50,893 nt of DNA from Caryophanales bacterium UBA6985 (lineage in GTDB: Bacteria; Bacillota_I; Bacilli_A; RF39; UBA660). The notes below the pieces were generated by a model that saw nothing but the letters and a program-made list of their open reading frames with translations, searched no databases and had not been told where the DNA came from. Location: assembly GCA_002450035.1 (NCBI GenBank), contig DJYF01000053.1:1-50893 (forward strand), given 5' to 3'. Below, piece after piece: positions 8,107-16,012 of the stretch; position 1 is the stretch's first letter, and every line of letters begins with the position of its first letter. The position numbers and the translations under genes are program-made.

Positions 8107-9048
8107 ATGAACGAAGAAAACAATAATATAAATGTCCAAAAACCAGATGCTGTAACAAATAATCCTTATGCTTTTCAAAAGATTACAAGTAAAAGACTAG
8201 AAATAGTTAAGAATGCTCAACCTGTTGAAAAGAAAAAGAATAAGTTACCTAAAGCAGTATTTTTAATATTCTTTATTATAACTATTACAGCATTAGTTTT
8301 ATTATATTTTGAAATCATATATCCTACATATATTAAGAAATATTATAATCAAGATAATGCTTGTAATATTACTTATGAATGTAAGGATTTAGGAAATGGT
8401 ACTAGTAGATGTTCTTTCTTTGATGATAGAGACCAATTACAATATACTATATGTAAAAACAAAAAGTCTGAAGAAACTACTACCAAAGTTGTAGAAGAAA
8501 CATCAGACTTATCTAAGACGCAAGTAAATAAAGTATTAATAAATATAAAGAATAGTATAGATGTTGCTTTTCCAATTAGTACTTTTAAAAATACTAATGA
8601 TATTCTTACTAGTTCGAGAGATAAATTTGAATATATGTTTACTTATTTGGTATTAACTGGTAAAAGTGATTATGTTAAGAAAACTGATGAAGGTTACTTG
8701 ATAGACTATACATTTTTTAAAGAAAAGTATATAGTTAACTTTAATGAAGACTTTGATTCAAAAGTATTAAATGATGAAGAAATAATAGAAAATGGCTATA
8801 TTTTTTCTAGTTTATATAATGATCAAGTAAATAAAGAATATGTATTTAAAACAAGAGAGATTAGTTTTAATGATGATTTATATACCATTGTTGTGGATGT
8901 TTTAGATTATAGTAATGATATTTATCCTACTAAAGATGAAGAATTAGGTACTGAAGAGTATGATAATACAAAGATAGTATATTCATTAACAATTACTTTA
9001 TTTAAAGATAATGACAACTATTATATGAAATCTATTAAGAAGAATTAA
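8107..9048 (+). CDS. Single-pass membrane-anchored protein with a Cys pair, unknown function
   Basis: The ATG at 8107, behind AAGGTGA, is preferred over an in-frame ATG at 8071 that has no ribosome site and lies in the promoter region. The product has 313 residues: a soluble polar segment, one membrane segment at about residues 52-72, a four-Cys region (NITYECKDL and TSRCSFF among them) that may form disulphides outside the cell, an acidic Thr-rich linker, and a C-terminal domain of about 180 residues with no recognised motif. A -10 element TGC-TATTAT is visible upstream. It is flanked by terminators and so is probably monocistronic. Confidence 0.65.
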   Translation: MNEENNNINVQKPDAVTNNPYAFQKITSKRLEIVKNAQPVEKKKNKLPKAVFLIFFIITITALVLLYFEIIYPTYIKKYYNQDNACNITYECKDLGNGTSRCSFFDDRDQLQYTICKNKKSEETTTKVVEETSDLSKTQVNKVLINIKNSIDVAFPISTFKNTNDILTSSRDKFEYMFTYLVLTGKSDYVKKTDEGYLIDYTFFKEKYIVNFNEDFDSKVLNDEEIIENGYIFSSLYNDQVNKEYVFKTREISFNDDLYTIVVDVLDYSNDIYPTKDEELGTEEYDNTKIVYSLTITLFKDNDNYYMKSIKKN

Positions 9049-9063
9049 TCTTCTTCTTTTTTT
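9037..9063 (+). terminator. Terminator of the 313-residue protein gene
   Basis: Stem AAGAAGA/TCTTCTT with an ATTAA loop, followed by a T-run. The stem overlaps the stop codon. Confidence 0.75.
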
Positions 9064-9115
9064 GACATTAATACAATTTAATTGTAAAATTTTAATGTTG
9101 TTGAGGTGTAATTAA

Positions 9116-9586
9116 ATGGCTCTAATTAGAAAATATAAAAAGGTATTTAGAGAATTATTTAGCAGAAAAAAGACTTTAAAACAAAAATTTAAAGATAAAG
9201 ATTTTCAATTTGTATTTTATGTTTTAATATCTAACTTTTCTTCTTTAGTATTCTTAATATTATATGTATTATTTACGTATGTATTTACCAATGGTAATTA
9301 CATACTTGCTAATACTGTTGCTTATACAGTTTCCTTTACTGTTCTTTATTTATTAGATAGAAATTTATTTAAAGCTAAGACTAAATCTAAAAAGAAATTT
9401 CTACTTCAAGCCTCATCATTTATTACATTAAGAATAGTAGGATTCCCTTTAGATACAGGTTTACTTTATGTACTTGTTGAAAAAGTAGGAATGGGTAAGT
9501 TAATTGGTAAAATAGTAGGATCAATTATTATGTTCTTCTTTAACTACTTAACTAATAGATTATTTGTATTTAGTATTAAAGATTAA
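9116..9586 (+). CDS. GtrA-like membrane protein
   Basis: The product has 156 residues. After about 27 basic N-terminal residues, four hydrophobic segments (about 31-53, 60-79, 92-114 and 124-146) match the compact four-helix GtrA layout. The RNLFKAK motif after helix two and NRLFVFS at the C-terminus are typical of the family. GtrA proteins are thought to move or present undecaprenyl-linked sugars across the membrane for glycosylation of cell-surface polymers. No glycosyltransferase partner is next to it, so the substrate cannot be inferred. A GAGGTG site precedes the ATG. Confidence 0.85.
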   Translation: MALIRKYKKVFRELFSRKKTLKQKFKDKDFQFVFYVLISNFSSLVFLILYVLFTYVFTNGNYILANTVAYTVSFTVLYLLDRNLFKAKTKSKKKFLLQASSFITLRIVGFPLDTGLLYVLVEKVGMGKLIGKIVGSIIMFFFNYLTNRLFVFSIKD

Positions 9587-9620
9587 AAAAATTACTAGGA
9601 GGCTAGTAATTTTTATTTTT
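9585..9620. terminator. Bidirectional terminator
   Basis: The stem AAAAATTACTAG/CTAGTAATTTTT with a GAGG loop lies between the convergent gtrA-like gene and the next minus-strand gene. Confidence 0.88.
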
Positions 9621-10284
9621 AACATATTGAATCATTAACAACTTCATCTGTTGGAGTAGACTCTGTTAAAAATTCATCGTTTTCTTTATTATAAGTTACT
9701 TTCGTATTTTGATATTTCATTGTAGAACAATTTTGTTCTAATAAAATAATTTCATATATGCCTTCATTATAGGAGATATTAAGTGAACCTTTGAAATTAA
9801 GGGACTCAATAATATAAGCATCATTAGGTCTATAAAGTATTAGTTTATTAGCACCATTGTGGTATATTTCTTGAATTGCTACATAGTTTCCTATTACACC
9901 TATTTTAATACCTGCTAAGAATGATGACTTATATATTTCTTTATTGTTAATACCTACTTTATACATGTAATTACATTCTGGATTACATTCATAGTAGTTA
10001 TTTTCTATTGTGATTTCATAATCTTTTTTAAATAATTTTATTTTACCTAGATTATAGTCGAAGTTAGATGATGTAGAAAAATCATTTAGTACATATCCAT
10101 CCGCTTCAAGATTACTAAAATAATTGTGAATTGCTTTTTTAGTAGTACTCTTTGTTTTGTCTCTATCAGCCATGTTTTTATCTATTAAGTATTTAGAAAA
10201 AATATACCCTGCAAGGATGGCTATAACTGCTAGTAAAATGGCTATTATATAATCTTTTATTTTATCTTTTTTTGACTCAAACAT
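9619..10284 (-). CDS. Single-pass membrane-anchored protein, unknown function
   Basis: The start at 10284 (MFESKKDK) has AGAGGG seven bases upstream; the in-frame start further out would include that site in the coding region. The product has 221 residues: a short basic inside segment, one membrane helix at about residues 10-31, and an outside domain of about 185 residues with a Cys pair (NYYECNPECNYMYK) and two further cysteines (EQNCSTMK and the terminal Cys). Disulphide bonding outside the cell is likely. No motif gives a function. It resembles the other single-pass proteins of this window in layout only. Confidence 0.65.
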   Translation of the reverse strand: MFESKKDKIKDYIIAILLAVIAILAGYIFSKYLIDKNMADRDKTKSTTKKAIHNYFSNLEADGYVLNDFSTSSNFDYNLGKIKLFKKDYEITIENNYYECNPECNYMYKVGINNKEIYKSSFLAGIKIGVIGNYVAIQEIYHNGANKLILYRPNDAYIIESLNFKGSLNISYNEGIYEIILLEQNCSTMKYQNTKVTYNKENDEFLTESTPTDEVVNDSIC

Positions 10285-10396
10285 ATTTATCCCTCTTAAC
10301 AACATATAATATCATTATTATTTATTAGTTTTCAATGATAAAAATGTATATTTTTTGTTAAATTTAAAGCATATATTAAATATATTGTTTTATATG

Positions 10397-10405
10397 TGGT
10401 ATATT
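10397..10405 (+). promoter_or_regulatory. Extended -10 promoter of the 109-residue gene
   Basis: TGG followed by TATATT (10400-10405), 18 bases before the preferred ATG. Confidence 0.4.
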
Positions 10406-10423
10406 TATAGTGAGATGAGGAAT

Positions 10424-10753
10424 ATGTTACATTTATTTAAAAGAAAAATTGACACGATTGAATTACCTTATAGGGTAAAGTTTAATGAAAATAGTAGTAT
10501 CACATTAGAAGCATGCGGGGAATACTCTGGTGGTTTTTATTGTTTTCATGCAGTTTTAAAATGTAAGGATCCAAAAAAAGCACATAAAGTATATGTACTT
10601 TTAAATGAGAACATACTAAGAGAAATAATAGTTCATATACCTCATAACTATGTAGAAGCTTTTAAATTTGACTTTGTTGATATTGTAAGTGAAGAAGACT
10701 TTAAAGGTTTTGTTTTGCGTGAAAAAAAATTATTAAAGGAAGGGACAATCTAA
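10424..10753 (+). CDS. Hypothetical protein, 109 residues
   Basis: I place the start at the ATG at 10424 (MLHLFKRK), just after GATGAGG. The longer in-frame reading from 10355 would begin in the promoter region and add an untypical hydrophobic leader. The product is a small soluble alpha/beta-type protein with no signal peptide, membrane segment or motif I can name. Four blocks (YRVKFNENSSITLEACGEY, FYCFHAVLKC, HKVYVLLNE, KGFVLREKK) suggest a compact sheet protein. A terminator overlaps its stop codon, and the hydrolase gene follows 24 bases later. Confidence 0.55.
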   Translation: MLHLFKRKIDTIELPYRVKFNENSSITLEACGEYSGGFYCFHAVLKCKDPKKAHKVYVLLNENILREIIVHIPHNYVEAFKFDFVDIVSEEDFKGFVLREKKLLKEGTI

Positions 10754-10767
10754 TTTTGTCCTTTTTT
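10740..10767 (+). terminator. Terminator of the 109-residue gene
   Basis: GGACAA/TTGTCC stem extended by A-T and G-T pairs, with a T-run. The stop codon lies in the loop, and the T-run nearly touches the Shine-Dalgarno site of the next gene. Confidence 0.75.
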
Positions 10768-10777
10768 GGTGGTTGTT

Positions 10778-11491
10778 ATGAAGAAAATACTTTTATTACA
10801 TGGTTGGAATAATGATAATTATACTAGTAAAACTAAAAGTAAGGATGCTTGGCATAATAGACGTAAGTTTGTAGATAAGTTATCTAAAAAGTATGAAGTT
10901 TATAAGTTAAACTTTCCTGGTTTTTGTGGTGAAGAAGAACCAAAAGAAAAGGAATGGACTTTAAATGACTATGCATCATTCGTATATGACTATTTATTTA
11001 CTCATAATTTAAAGGTTGATTATATAGTAGGTTACTCTTTTGGTGGAGCAGTTGCTATTAGATACAATAGAATGTTTGATAATAAACAAAAATTAATATT
11101 AATAAGTCCTGCAATACTCAGAAATGCCGAGAAAAGTATTAATTTCATTAAAACACCTAAGTATTTAAATGGAGTTAGAAAAAAACTTAGAGATTGGTAT
11201 TTAATTAATATAGTTAAAAATGAATATATGATAGATGGTGATGAATTTTTAAATAATAGTTATCAAAATATTGTAAGAGAAAACTTAATTGAAGAAGTAA
11301 AAGATATCATGCCTAGTAGATTATCTATTATATATGGAGCAAATGATGATATGGTTAATCCTAATGTAGTTATTAATGAATTTGATAATAAATTTAAAAT
11401 CATATTACTTGATGGAGGGCATGATATAGCAAATACTAATACTAATGAGTTAGTAAGTGTTATAGATGATTTAATAGAGAATAAGATATAA
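10778..11491 (+). CDS. Alpha/beta hydrolase
   Basis: The 237-residue product starts MKKILLLHGWNN at an ATG behind GGTGG; a TTG frame start twelve bases upstream is less likely. HGW forms the oxyanion-side motif, GYSFGGAVA the nucleophile elbow with its Ser, DDMVNPN the likely acid residue region and GGHDIANT the catalytic His. The complete triad points to an active serine hydrolase, probably an esterase or lipase acting in the cytoplasm, since there is no signal peptide. The substrate is unknown. The promoter may lie upstream of the preceding gene, because the intervening hairpin leaves almost no room for one. Confidence 0.85.
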   Translation: MKKILLLHGWNNDNYTSKTKSKDAWHNRRKFVDKLSKKYEVYKLNFPGFCGEEEPKEKEWTLNDYASFVYDYLFTHNLKVDYIVGYSFGGAVAIRYNRMFDNKQKLILISPAILRNAEKSINFIKTPKYLNGVRKKLRDWYLINIVKNEYMIDGDEFLNNSYQNIVRENLIEEVKDIMPSRLSIIYGANDDMVNPNVVINEFDNKFKIILLDGGHDIANTNTNELVSVIDDLIENKI

Positions 11492-11516
11492 TTTTTAACA
11501 AAAAAGGTATAATGTT

Positions 11517-11525
11517 TGATATAAT
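11517..11525 (+). promoter_or_regulatory. Extended -10 promoter of the GH13 gene
   Basis: TGA followed by TATAAT (11520-11525), 26 bases before the preferred ATG. Confidence 0.55.
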
Positions 11526-11551
11526 ATTTTTATAAAGAATGGATGATAGAT

Positions 11552-13489
11552 ATGCGAGATTTGGATGGTAAACCAGATTGTTCTATTCGTTCAAGAAATA
11601 ATAATCACACAATTAATAAGACTGAACACAGAGAACAACAAGGATATTTAATTGATTTATTAGAAACAAATGACTTAGGAAGCTTATATAAAGTTACTGT
11701 TAAGATTCCTATGAGTGTAGGCTGGATAGATGATGTCTACATGGATACCTTGTCTAACTATGGTCAAAAATCATTCAAAATTGGCTTTAAAGAAAATAGA
11801 AATGGATTTTGTATATTCGAAGCAAATGTCTTTTTATCGACATCTGCTTTATATAAATATAACTTTACTTTTACTGCAAATAGTAAAAGATTATATATGG
11901 ATTCTGATAAGAAAATAACAGATTATAACGATTACTCTAAGAGAGATAAAATATCTGTTAATTATAAATGTCCTGATTGGGCTAAAGGTGCTACTATGTA
12001 TCATATTTTTGTTGATAGATTTAGTAGAGGTCAAAAAGAAAAAATGCCCGAGATGGAAGGAAGAGTTCAAAAGAAATGGGATGAAAAGGTAAGAGTTCCT
12101 AATTTTGATGAACCTTGGAATAATGATTATTATGGTGGAGATTTACAAGGAATAATTAATTACTTGGATTATTTCGTGTCTTTAGGTGTTGATATTCTAT
12201 ATTTATCTCCTATAGTATATGCTCAAAGTGTAGATAGATATGCTACATCTGACTATGAAGAAATAGATCCTTATGTAGGTACAAAGGAAGACCTTAAAAG
12301 ACTATGTGACGAGGCACATAAAAAAGGAATTAGAATTGTACTTGATGCAGTATTTAATCATACTGGAGATAATTCTAAATATTTTAATAGACAAGGTAAT
12401 TTTGATTCTATTGGTGCTATTCAGGATCCTAATGGTTATTATGGGTCATTTTACTCTAAAAACAAAGATGGTTATTATGAAGGATGGTATGGATTTGATC
12501 ACTTACCTAGATGTAATGGTAACTCATATAATTGGCAACAATATATATATGGTGAAGGTGGAATAATTGATCAATGGTTTAATCTTGGTATTGATGGTTT
12601 AAGATTAGATGTAGCTGATGAATTAACTGATTCATTCATTGAAAGTATTAGAAATGCCGTTCACAGAAATAAAGAAGATGGCTTTATTATTGGTGAAGTA
12701 TGGAAATATGCTATGACTGAACCCAGGGCTTATATGTCTTCAGGTAAAGGAATGGATTCTCAAATGGATTATCCTTTATGTGATGCATTAATGAGATATT
12801 TTAAGTTTGCTGATACTTATAAAGCAAGAGGAGTAATTCAAAATATATTAAATGAATATCCACCTGAGATGAGAAATGCACTTATGAATTTTACTTCTAC
12901 ACATGATATCTCAAGACCTATTAATATATTTGGTAGTGATAGATTTGTATATGATAGACAATATATCTGGGATCCTTGTAGAGAAGGAGAACAATTACCT
13001 TCGTATGTATATAATAATTACAAGATGACTCCTGAGGAGTATAAACAAGGAAAAGAATTATTTGAAGCATATGCTTTTTGTTTAAACTTTATGCCTGGAA
13101 TACTTTCTATTTTCTATGGAGATGAAATAGGTATGACAGGATATGGTAATATCATTAATAGATCTCCTTTTGATTTAACTAAGGCTGATAAAGAATTACT
13201 CGCATTTTTTAGAAAATTAGGAAATGCTAGAAAAAGAGAACAATTCTTAAGAGAAGCAGATCTTAAAATGTTAGAAATTACTGATAATCATATTATGTTT
13301 GAAAGAAATGGGGACGATGCTTCAGCATTAGTTGCCGTTAATAGAACAGGTGAAGAATCAAGAATAATTTTACCTTCAAATTTTGATTCTTATGATAGAG
13401 TTTATTCTTTGAATGATTCTAATGAGAAGAAAATAAACCCATATGGTGGTATAACACTTGTTAAAGAAAGAAAAAGAACTAGACATTAG
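11552..13489 (+). CDS. Cytoplasmic GH13 glycoside hydrolase (neopullulanase/maltogenic amylase type)
   Basis: The 645-residue product has an N-terminal beta-sandwich region (about residues 1-130) like the N-domain of cyclomaltodextrinases and neopullulanases. A full GH13 barrel follows: MYHIFVDRFSRG, NDYYGGDLQGIINYLDYF, LDAVFNHTG, GLRLDVADE with nucleophile Asp353, IIGEVW with acid/base Glu382, and STHD with Asp452. A C-terminal sheet domain covers about residues 560-645. There is no signal peptide, so it should cleave alpha-1,4 (perhaps alpha-1,6) linkages of imported maltodextrins in the cytoplasm. A GGATGAT site lies before the ATG at 11552; an ATG nine bases upstream overlaps that site. 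No sugar transporter is adjacent. Confidence 0.92.
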   Translation: MRDLDGKPDCSIRSRNNNHTINKTEHREQQGYLIDLLETNDLGSLYKVTVKIPMSVGWIDDVYMDTLSNYGQKSFKIGFKENRNGFCIFEANVFLSTSALYKYNFTFTANSKRLYMDSDKKITDYNDYSKRDKISVNYKCPDWAKGATMYHIFVDRFSRGQKEKMPEMEGRVQKKWDEKVRVPNFDEPWNNDYYGGDLQGIINYLDYFVSLGVDILYLSPIVYAQSVDRYATSDYEEIDPYVGTKEDLKRLCDEAHKKGIRIVLDAVFNHTGDNSKYFNRQGNFDSIGAIQDPNGYYGSFYSKNKDGYYEGWYGFDHLPRCNGNSYNWQQYIYGEGGIIDQWFNLGIDGLRLDVADELTDSFIESIRNAVHRNKEDGFIIGEVWKYAMTEPRAYMSSGKGMDSQMDYPLCDALMRYFKFADTYKARGVIQNILNEYPPEMRNALMNFTSTHDISRPINIFGSDRFVYDRQYIWDPCREGEQLPSYVYNNYKMTPEEYKQGKELFEAYAFCLNFMPGILSIFYGDEIGMTGYGNIINRSPFDLTKADKELLAFFRKLGNARKREQFLREADLKMLEITDNHIMFERNGDDASALVAVNRTGEESRIILPSNFDSYDRVYSLNDSNEKKINPYGGITLVKERKRTRH

Positions 13490-13500
13490 TCTAGTTTTTT
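13477..13500 (+). terminator. Terminator of the GH13 gene
   Basis: Stem AACTAGAC/GTCTAGTT with an ATTA loop and a T-run; the stem overlaps the stop codon. Confidence 0.85.
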
Positions 13501-13579
13501 ATTATTTTATATAACATTTATGTTGTTTTACGATAAAATACACTAATTATAAAAAAATTTATTTACTAAATAATATTTA

Positions 13580-13588
13580 TGATATACT
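13580..13588 (+). promoter_or_regulatory. Extended -10 promoter of the GGDEF gene
   Basis: TGA followed by TATACT (13583-13588). A TTTACT-like -35 lies about 15 bases further up. Confidence 0.5.
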
Positions 13589-13608
13589 AATTTCAGGTGG
13601 TGTTGTGT

Positions 13609-14355
13609 ATGGACAAGAATACTGAAATTCTTTTTCTTGAAAAAGTTAAAAAGAGAATAGAATATATGGATAAGTCTGATGAATCTTTTCAATTGATATC
13701 AGAATTATTAGGACTTATTGAAGAAAAGAATAAAACTTTAGATGATTTAAAAGAGAAAATGAAAGAACTAGATGAATCATCTAAACGTGATGCCTTGACA
13801 GGTCTTTATAATAGAAAAGCTGAACAATCATATTTTAAAGAAGAGTTTAAATCTTTAAATGATCCTACAAAAGAAGAAGCTGACACATATTATGTAATTG
13901 CTATAGATTTAGATCATTTTAAATCTATAAATGACACATATGGTCATGATGTAGGTGACGATGCACTTATAATTGTTGCAAGAGGACTTGAATCAGCATT
14001 TAGAAGATATGACTTAGTTGTTAGAGAAGGTGGAGATGAGTTTGTTATTATTGCAAAAAACTGTCCTCCTTCAATTCTAGAAGATAGATTAAAAAATATG
14101 TCTACTTCAATTACTAATACTATTCATAATGCTCTTGATTCTCATAGAAGAATTGTTGATGGTGAAGAAGTTAGTATTGAAAGACCACATGATTATACTC
14201 TTTCATATGGTTATTCAGAGTTGGATTTAAGTGGATTAAATAATGATTTACTTGAAGACAGAGATGCATTCATGGAATGGTTTAAAGAACAAAAGAAGGC
14301 AGCTGATAGTGCTTCATTTAATATGAAAGAAGAACATCATGCTGTTAGAAGATAA
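13609..14355 (+). CDS. Soluble diguanylate cyclase (GGDEF domain)
   Basis: The 248-residue product has an N-terminal helical segment of about 65 residues, with heptad-like spacing that could dimerise it. The cyclase domain follows: DALTGLYNRKAE, AIDLDHFKSINDTYGHDVGD and the intact active-site GGDEF at residues 141-145. RRYD (132-135), five residues before it, is the RxxD inhibitory site for feedback by cyclic di-GMP. It should make c-di-GMP from two GTP in the cytoplasm. No membrane or sensor domain is fused. The start ATG follows AGGTGG. No c-di-GMP phosphodiesterase or receptor is seen in the window. Confidence 0.9.
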   Translation: MDKNTEILFLEKVKKRIEYMDKSDESFQLISELLGLIEEKNKTLDDLKEKMKELDESSKRDALTGLYNRKAEQSYFKEEFKSLNDPTKEEADTYYVIAIDLDHFKSINDTYGHDVGDDALIIVARGLESAFRRYDLVVREGGDEFVIIAKNCPPSILEDRLKNMSTSITNTIHNALDSHRRIVDGEEVSIERPHDYTLSYGYSELDLSGLNNDLLEDRDAFMEWFKEQKKAADSASFNMKEEHHAVRR

Positions 14356-14380
14356 AAAAATATCTTGTAAATATAATTAG

Positions 14381-14413
14381 AAAAGTGTAATTGTTAAACG
14401 ATTATACTTTTTT
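14381..14413 (+). terminator. Terminator of the GGDEF gene
   Basis: AAAAGTGTAAT/ATTATACTTTT stem with one G-T pair and a nine-base loop, ending in a T-run. Confidence 0.75.
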
Positions 14414-14414
14414 A

Positions 14415-14423
14415 TGCTATAAT
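14415..14423 (+). promoter_or_regulatory. Extended -10 promoter of the SpoIIID-like gene
   Basis: TGC followed by TATAAT (14418-14423). The leader of about 50 bases is longer than that of most genes here. Confidence 0.6.
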
Positions 14424-14481
14424 ACCAGCCAAGGAGTTACCATTTGGGGAAGACTTTTAAGAAAAAAAGGAGCTAGAAAAA

Positions 14482-14940
14482 ATGACAAGATTAACTGATG
14501 AAGAAAGAGAAGAAAGAATTAATTTAGTAGGAGAGTATTATACAATGAATCCTGATGCTTCTGTTAGATCAACTGCTAAGTATTTTTCAAATCAAGGTAT
14601 GTTTATGTCTTATGTAACTGTACAAGACTATATTCAACGTTACAAAAAGAGACATCCTGAGAAATCTGATTTAGTTCAACAAGTAATTGATTCTAGAAAA
14701 CCTTTAACTGTTGAGAATCAAGAAATAAGGAATAGAATTATTAATGAAGCTAAACTAGTTATAGAAGGATACACGATTGCTAATATATCTGAGGTAATGT
14801 CTGTTGATTATTGGACAGTTGTAAGAGACTTGGCTAAAAGACTTCCTTTATTAGATATGGAATTATATGAACAAGTTAAAACTATTATGAATCAAAATAG
14901 CATGGATAATCTTATTCCTAAACAACCTATGTCTAAATAA
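14482..14940 (+). CDS. DNA-binding protein with two SpoIIID-like helix-turn-helix domains
   Basis: The product has 152 residues. The second half is a clear match to the sporulation regulator SpoIIID: EAKLVIEGYTIANIS, then TVVRDLAKRLPLLD and ELYEQVKTIM, i.e. a helix-turn-helix followed by the RLP-x-x-(N/D) helix and the basic-acidic C-terminal helix. The first half (RINLVGEYYTMNPDASVRS, VTVQDYIQRYKKRHPE) follows the same pattern more loosely, so the protein looks like a tandem duplication of a domain that is normally single (about 90 residues). A strong AAAGGAG site precedes the ATG. SpoIIID acts in the mother cell during spore formation; whether this organism sporulates cannot be told from the window. 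It may be a repurposed transcription factor. Confidence 0.7.
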   Translation: MTRLTDEEREERINLVGEYYTMNPDASVRSTAKYFSNQGMFMSYVTVQDYIQRYKKRHPEKSDLVQQVIDSRKPLTVENQEIRNRIINEAKLVIEGYTIANISEVMSVDYWTVVRDLAKRLPLLDMELYEQVKTIMNQNSMDNLIPKQPMSK

Positions 14941-14960
14941 TATATATTTTTTAACAAATA

Positions 14961-14990
14961 AAAATAACACTTTTTAGTGTTATTTTTTTC
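14961..14990. terminator. Bidirectional terminator
   Basis: Stem AAAATAACACT/AGTGTTATTTT with a TTTT loop between two convergent genes; the stop of the minus-strand gene lies inside it. Confidence 0.85.
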
Positions 14991-15993
14991 TTAAATTCAT
15001 TCCACATCCTGGACATATATCCATGGTATTATCAATTGGAGTATTACATCTAGGACATCTATTTCTACCTGCTTTTTCTTCTGTAACGTTTCTTGCTTTT
15101 TTCTTAACTTCGTTTTTACCACCAAAAGCAATAGTTGTGTTATCTTTACGTAAAAATTCATAATCTTGATAATTAGCATTATCTTCAATTGCAAGTGTAC
15201 TTTTATTTTCGATATCTTCTTCTTTTTTCTTGATTGCAACTTTTAAGTCTTCTTCTTTATCGTCTAATTCTACGATTTCGTCTTCCATCTTTTCTTCAGT
15301 TGCTTCAAGTTCTTCAATATCTTGTTCTTGAATCATTTCTTTGACTTCCATTTTGGCTTTGCTTTTTTCATTTAGGTCATCGCCATATAGAATATCATCA
15401 TAATCGTCTTTAATAGCATCTTCTTCTATTTTTTTGATTTTTTCTTCTATTCTGTTTTTGTCTTCTTTTTCTTTTCTTTTAGTGAATGCTCTTAGATTAA
15501 AGTTATCGTAATCTTCTTCTTTTTCATTTTCTAGTTTTTCTTCTATTAACTTAATAGATTTTACTGTTTGAAGTGATTTTGATTTTTCTAGTCTACGTCT
15601 ACTTTTGTTTTTACTAAAAGCTATTACTGGTATGGCATATATTGGTATAAATATACCGAATACACCAAATGACATTGAATATTTATATTCATATGCAAGT
15701 TTAGCAGGAGATACTAGTTGAGCTATTATATTTAAAACAGGAATTAATACTATCCAACGAGGTATATTGCATAGTTTAAAATAGTACCACCAATTAAGAA
15801 AAGGTATTACATATTTATATACAGGTTGGTGTTCTTTCTTTGCAAATTTATACATGCTTATGAAGAAGACAATTGTATAAATAATTGTATAAACTATAAG
15901 TATTTTAAAAAGAACATTAAATACAGTTTCAAATTCAAAATACTTACTTACTAGAAAATTCCAAATAGTTTTATCTTCTTCAAGTAAGAACAT
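14980..15993 (-). CDS. Membrane protein with acidic coiled coil and C-terminal zinc ribbon
   Basis: The product has 337 residues. Three or four membrane segments lie in residues 18-125, with the NWWYYFKLCNIPRWIVLIPV and LNIIAQLVSPAKLAYEY blocks of the DUF5684/signal-peptidase-like membrane family. A highly charged helical region, probably a coiled coil, runs through about residues 130-290. The end is CPRCNTP...CPGCGMN, a two-CxxC zinc ribbon. It starts 19 bases after the zincin-like gene, on the same strand, and is probably co-transcribed with it, divergent from essC. The function is unknown. Cytoplasmic zinc ribbons on membrane proteins often mediate protein contacts, so a scaffold in the secretion island is a reasonable guess only. 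Confidence 0.7.
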   Translation of the reverse strand: MFLLEEDKTIWNFLVSKYFEFETVFNVLFKILIVYTIIYTIVFFISMYKFAKKEHQPVYKYVIPFLNWWYYFKLCNIPRWIVLIPVLNIIAQLVSPAKLAYEYKYSMSFGVFGIFIPIYAIPVIAFSKNKSRRRLEKSKSLQTVKSIKLIEEKLENEKEEDYDNFNLRAFTKRKEKEDKNRIEEKIKKIEEDAIKDDYDDILYGDDLNEKSKAKMEVKEMIQEQDIEELEATEEKMEDEIVELDDKEEDLKVAIKKKEEDIENKSTLAIEDNANYQDYEFLRKDNTTIAFGGKNEVKKKARNVTEEKAGRNRCPRCNTPIDNTMDICPGCGMNLRKK

Positions 15994-16012
15994 ATAATCA
16001 TAACCTTTCTAT

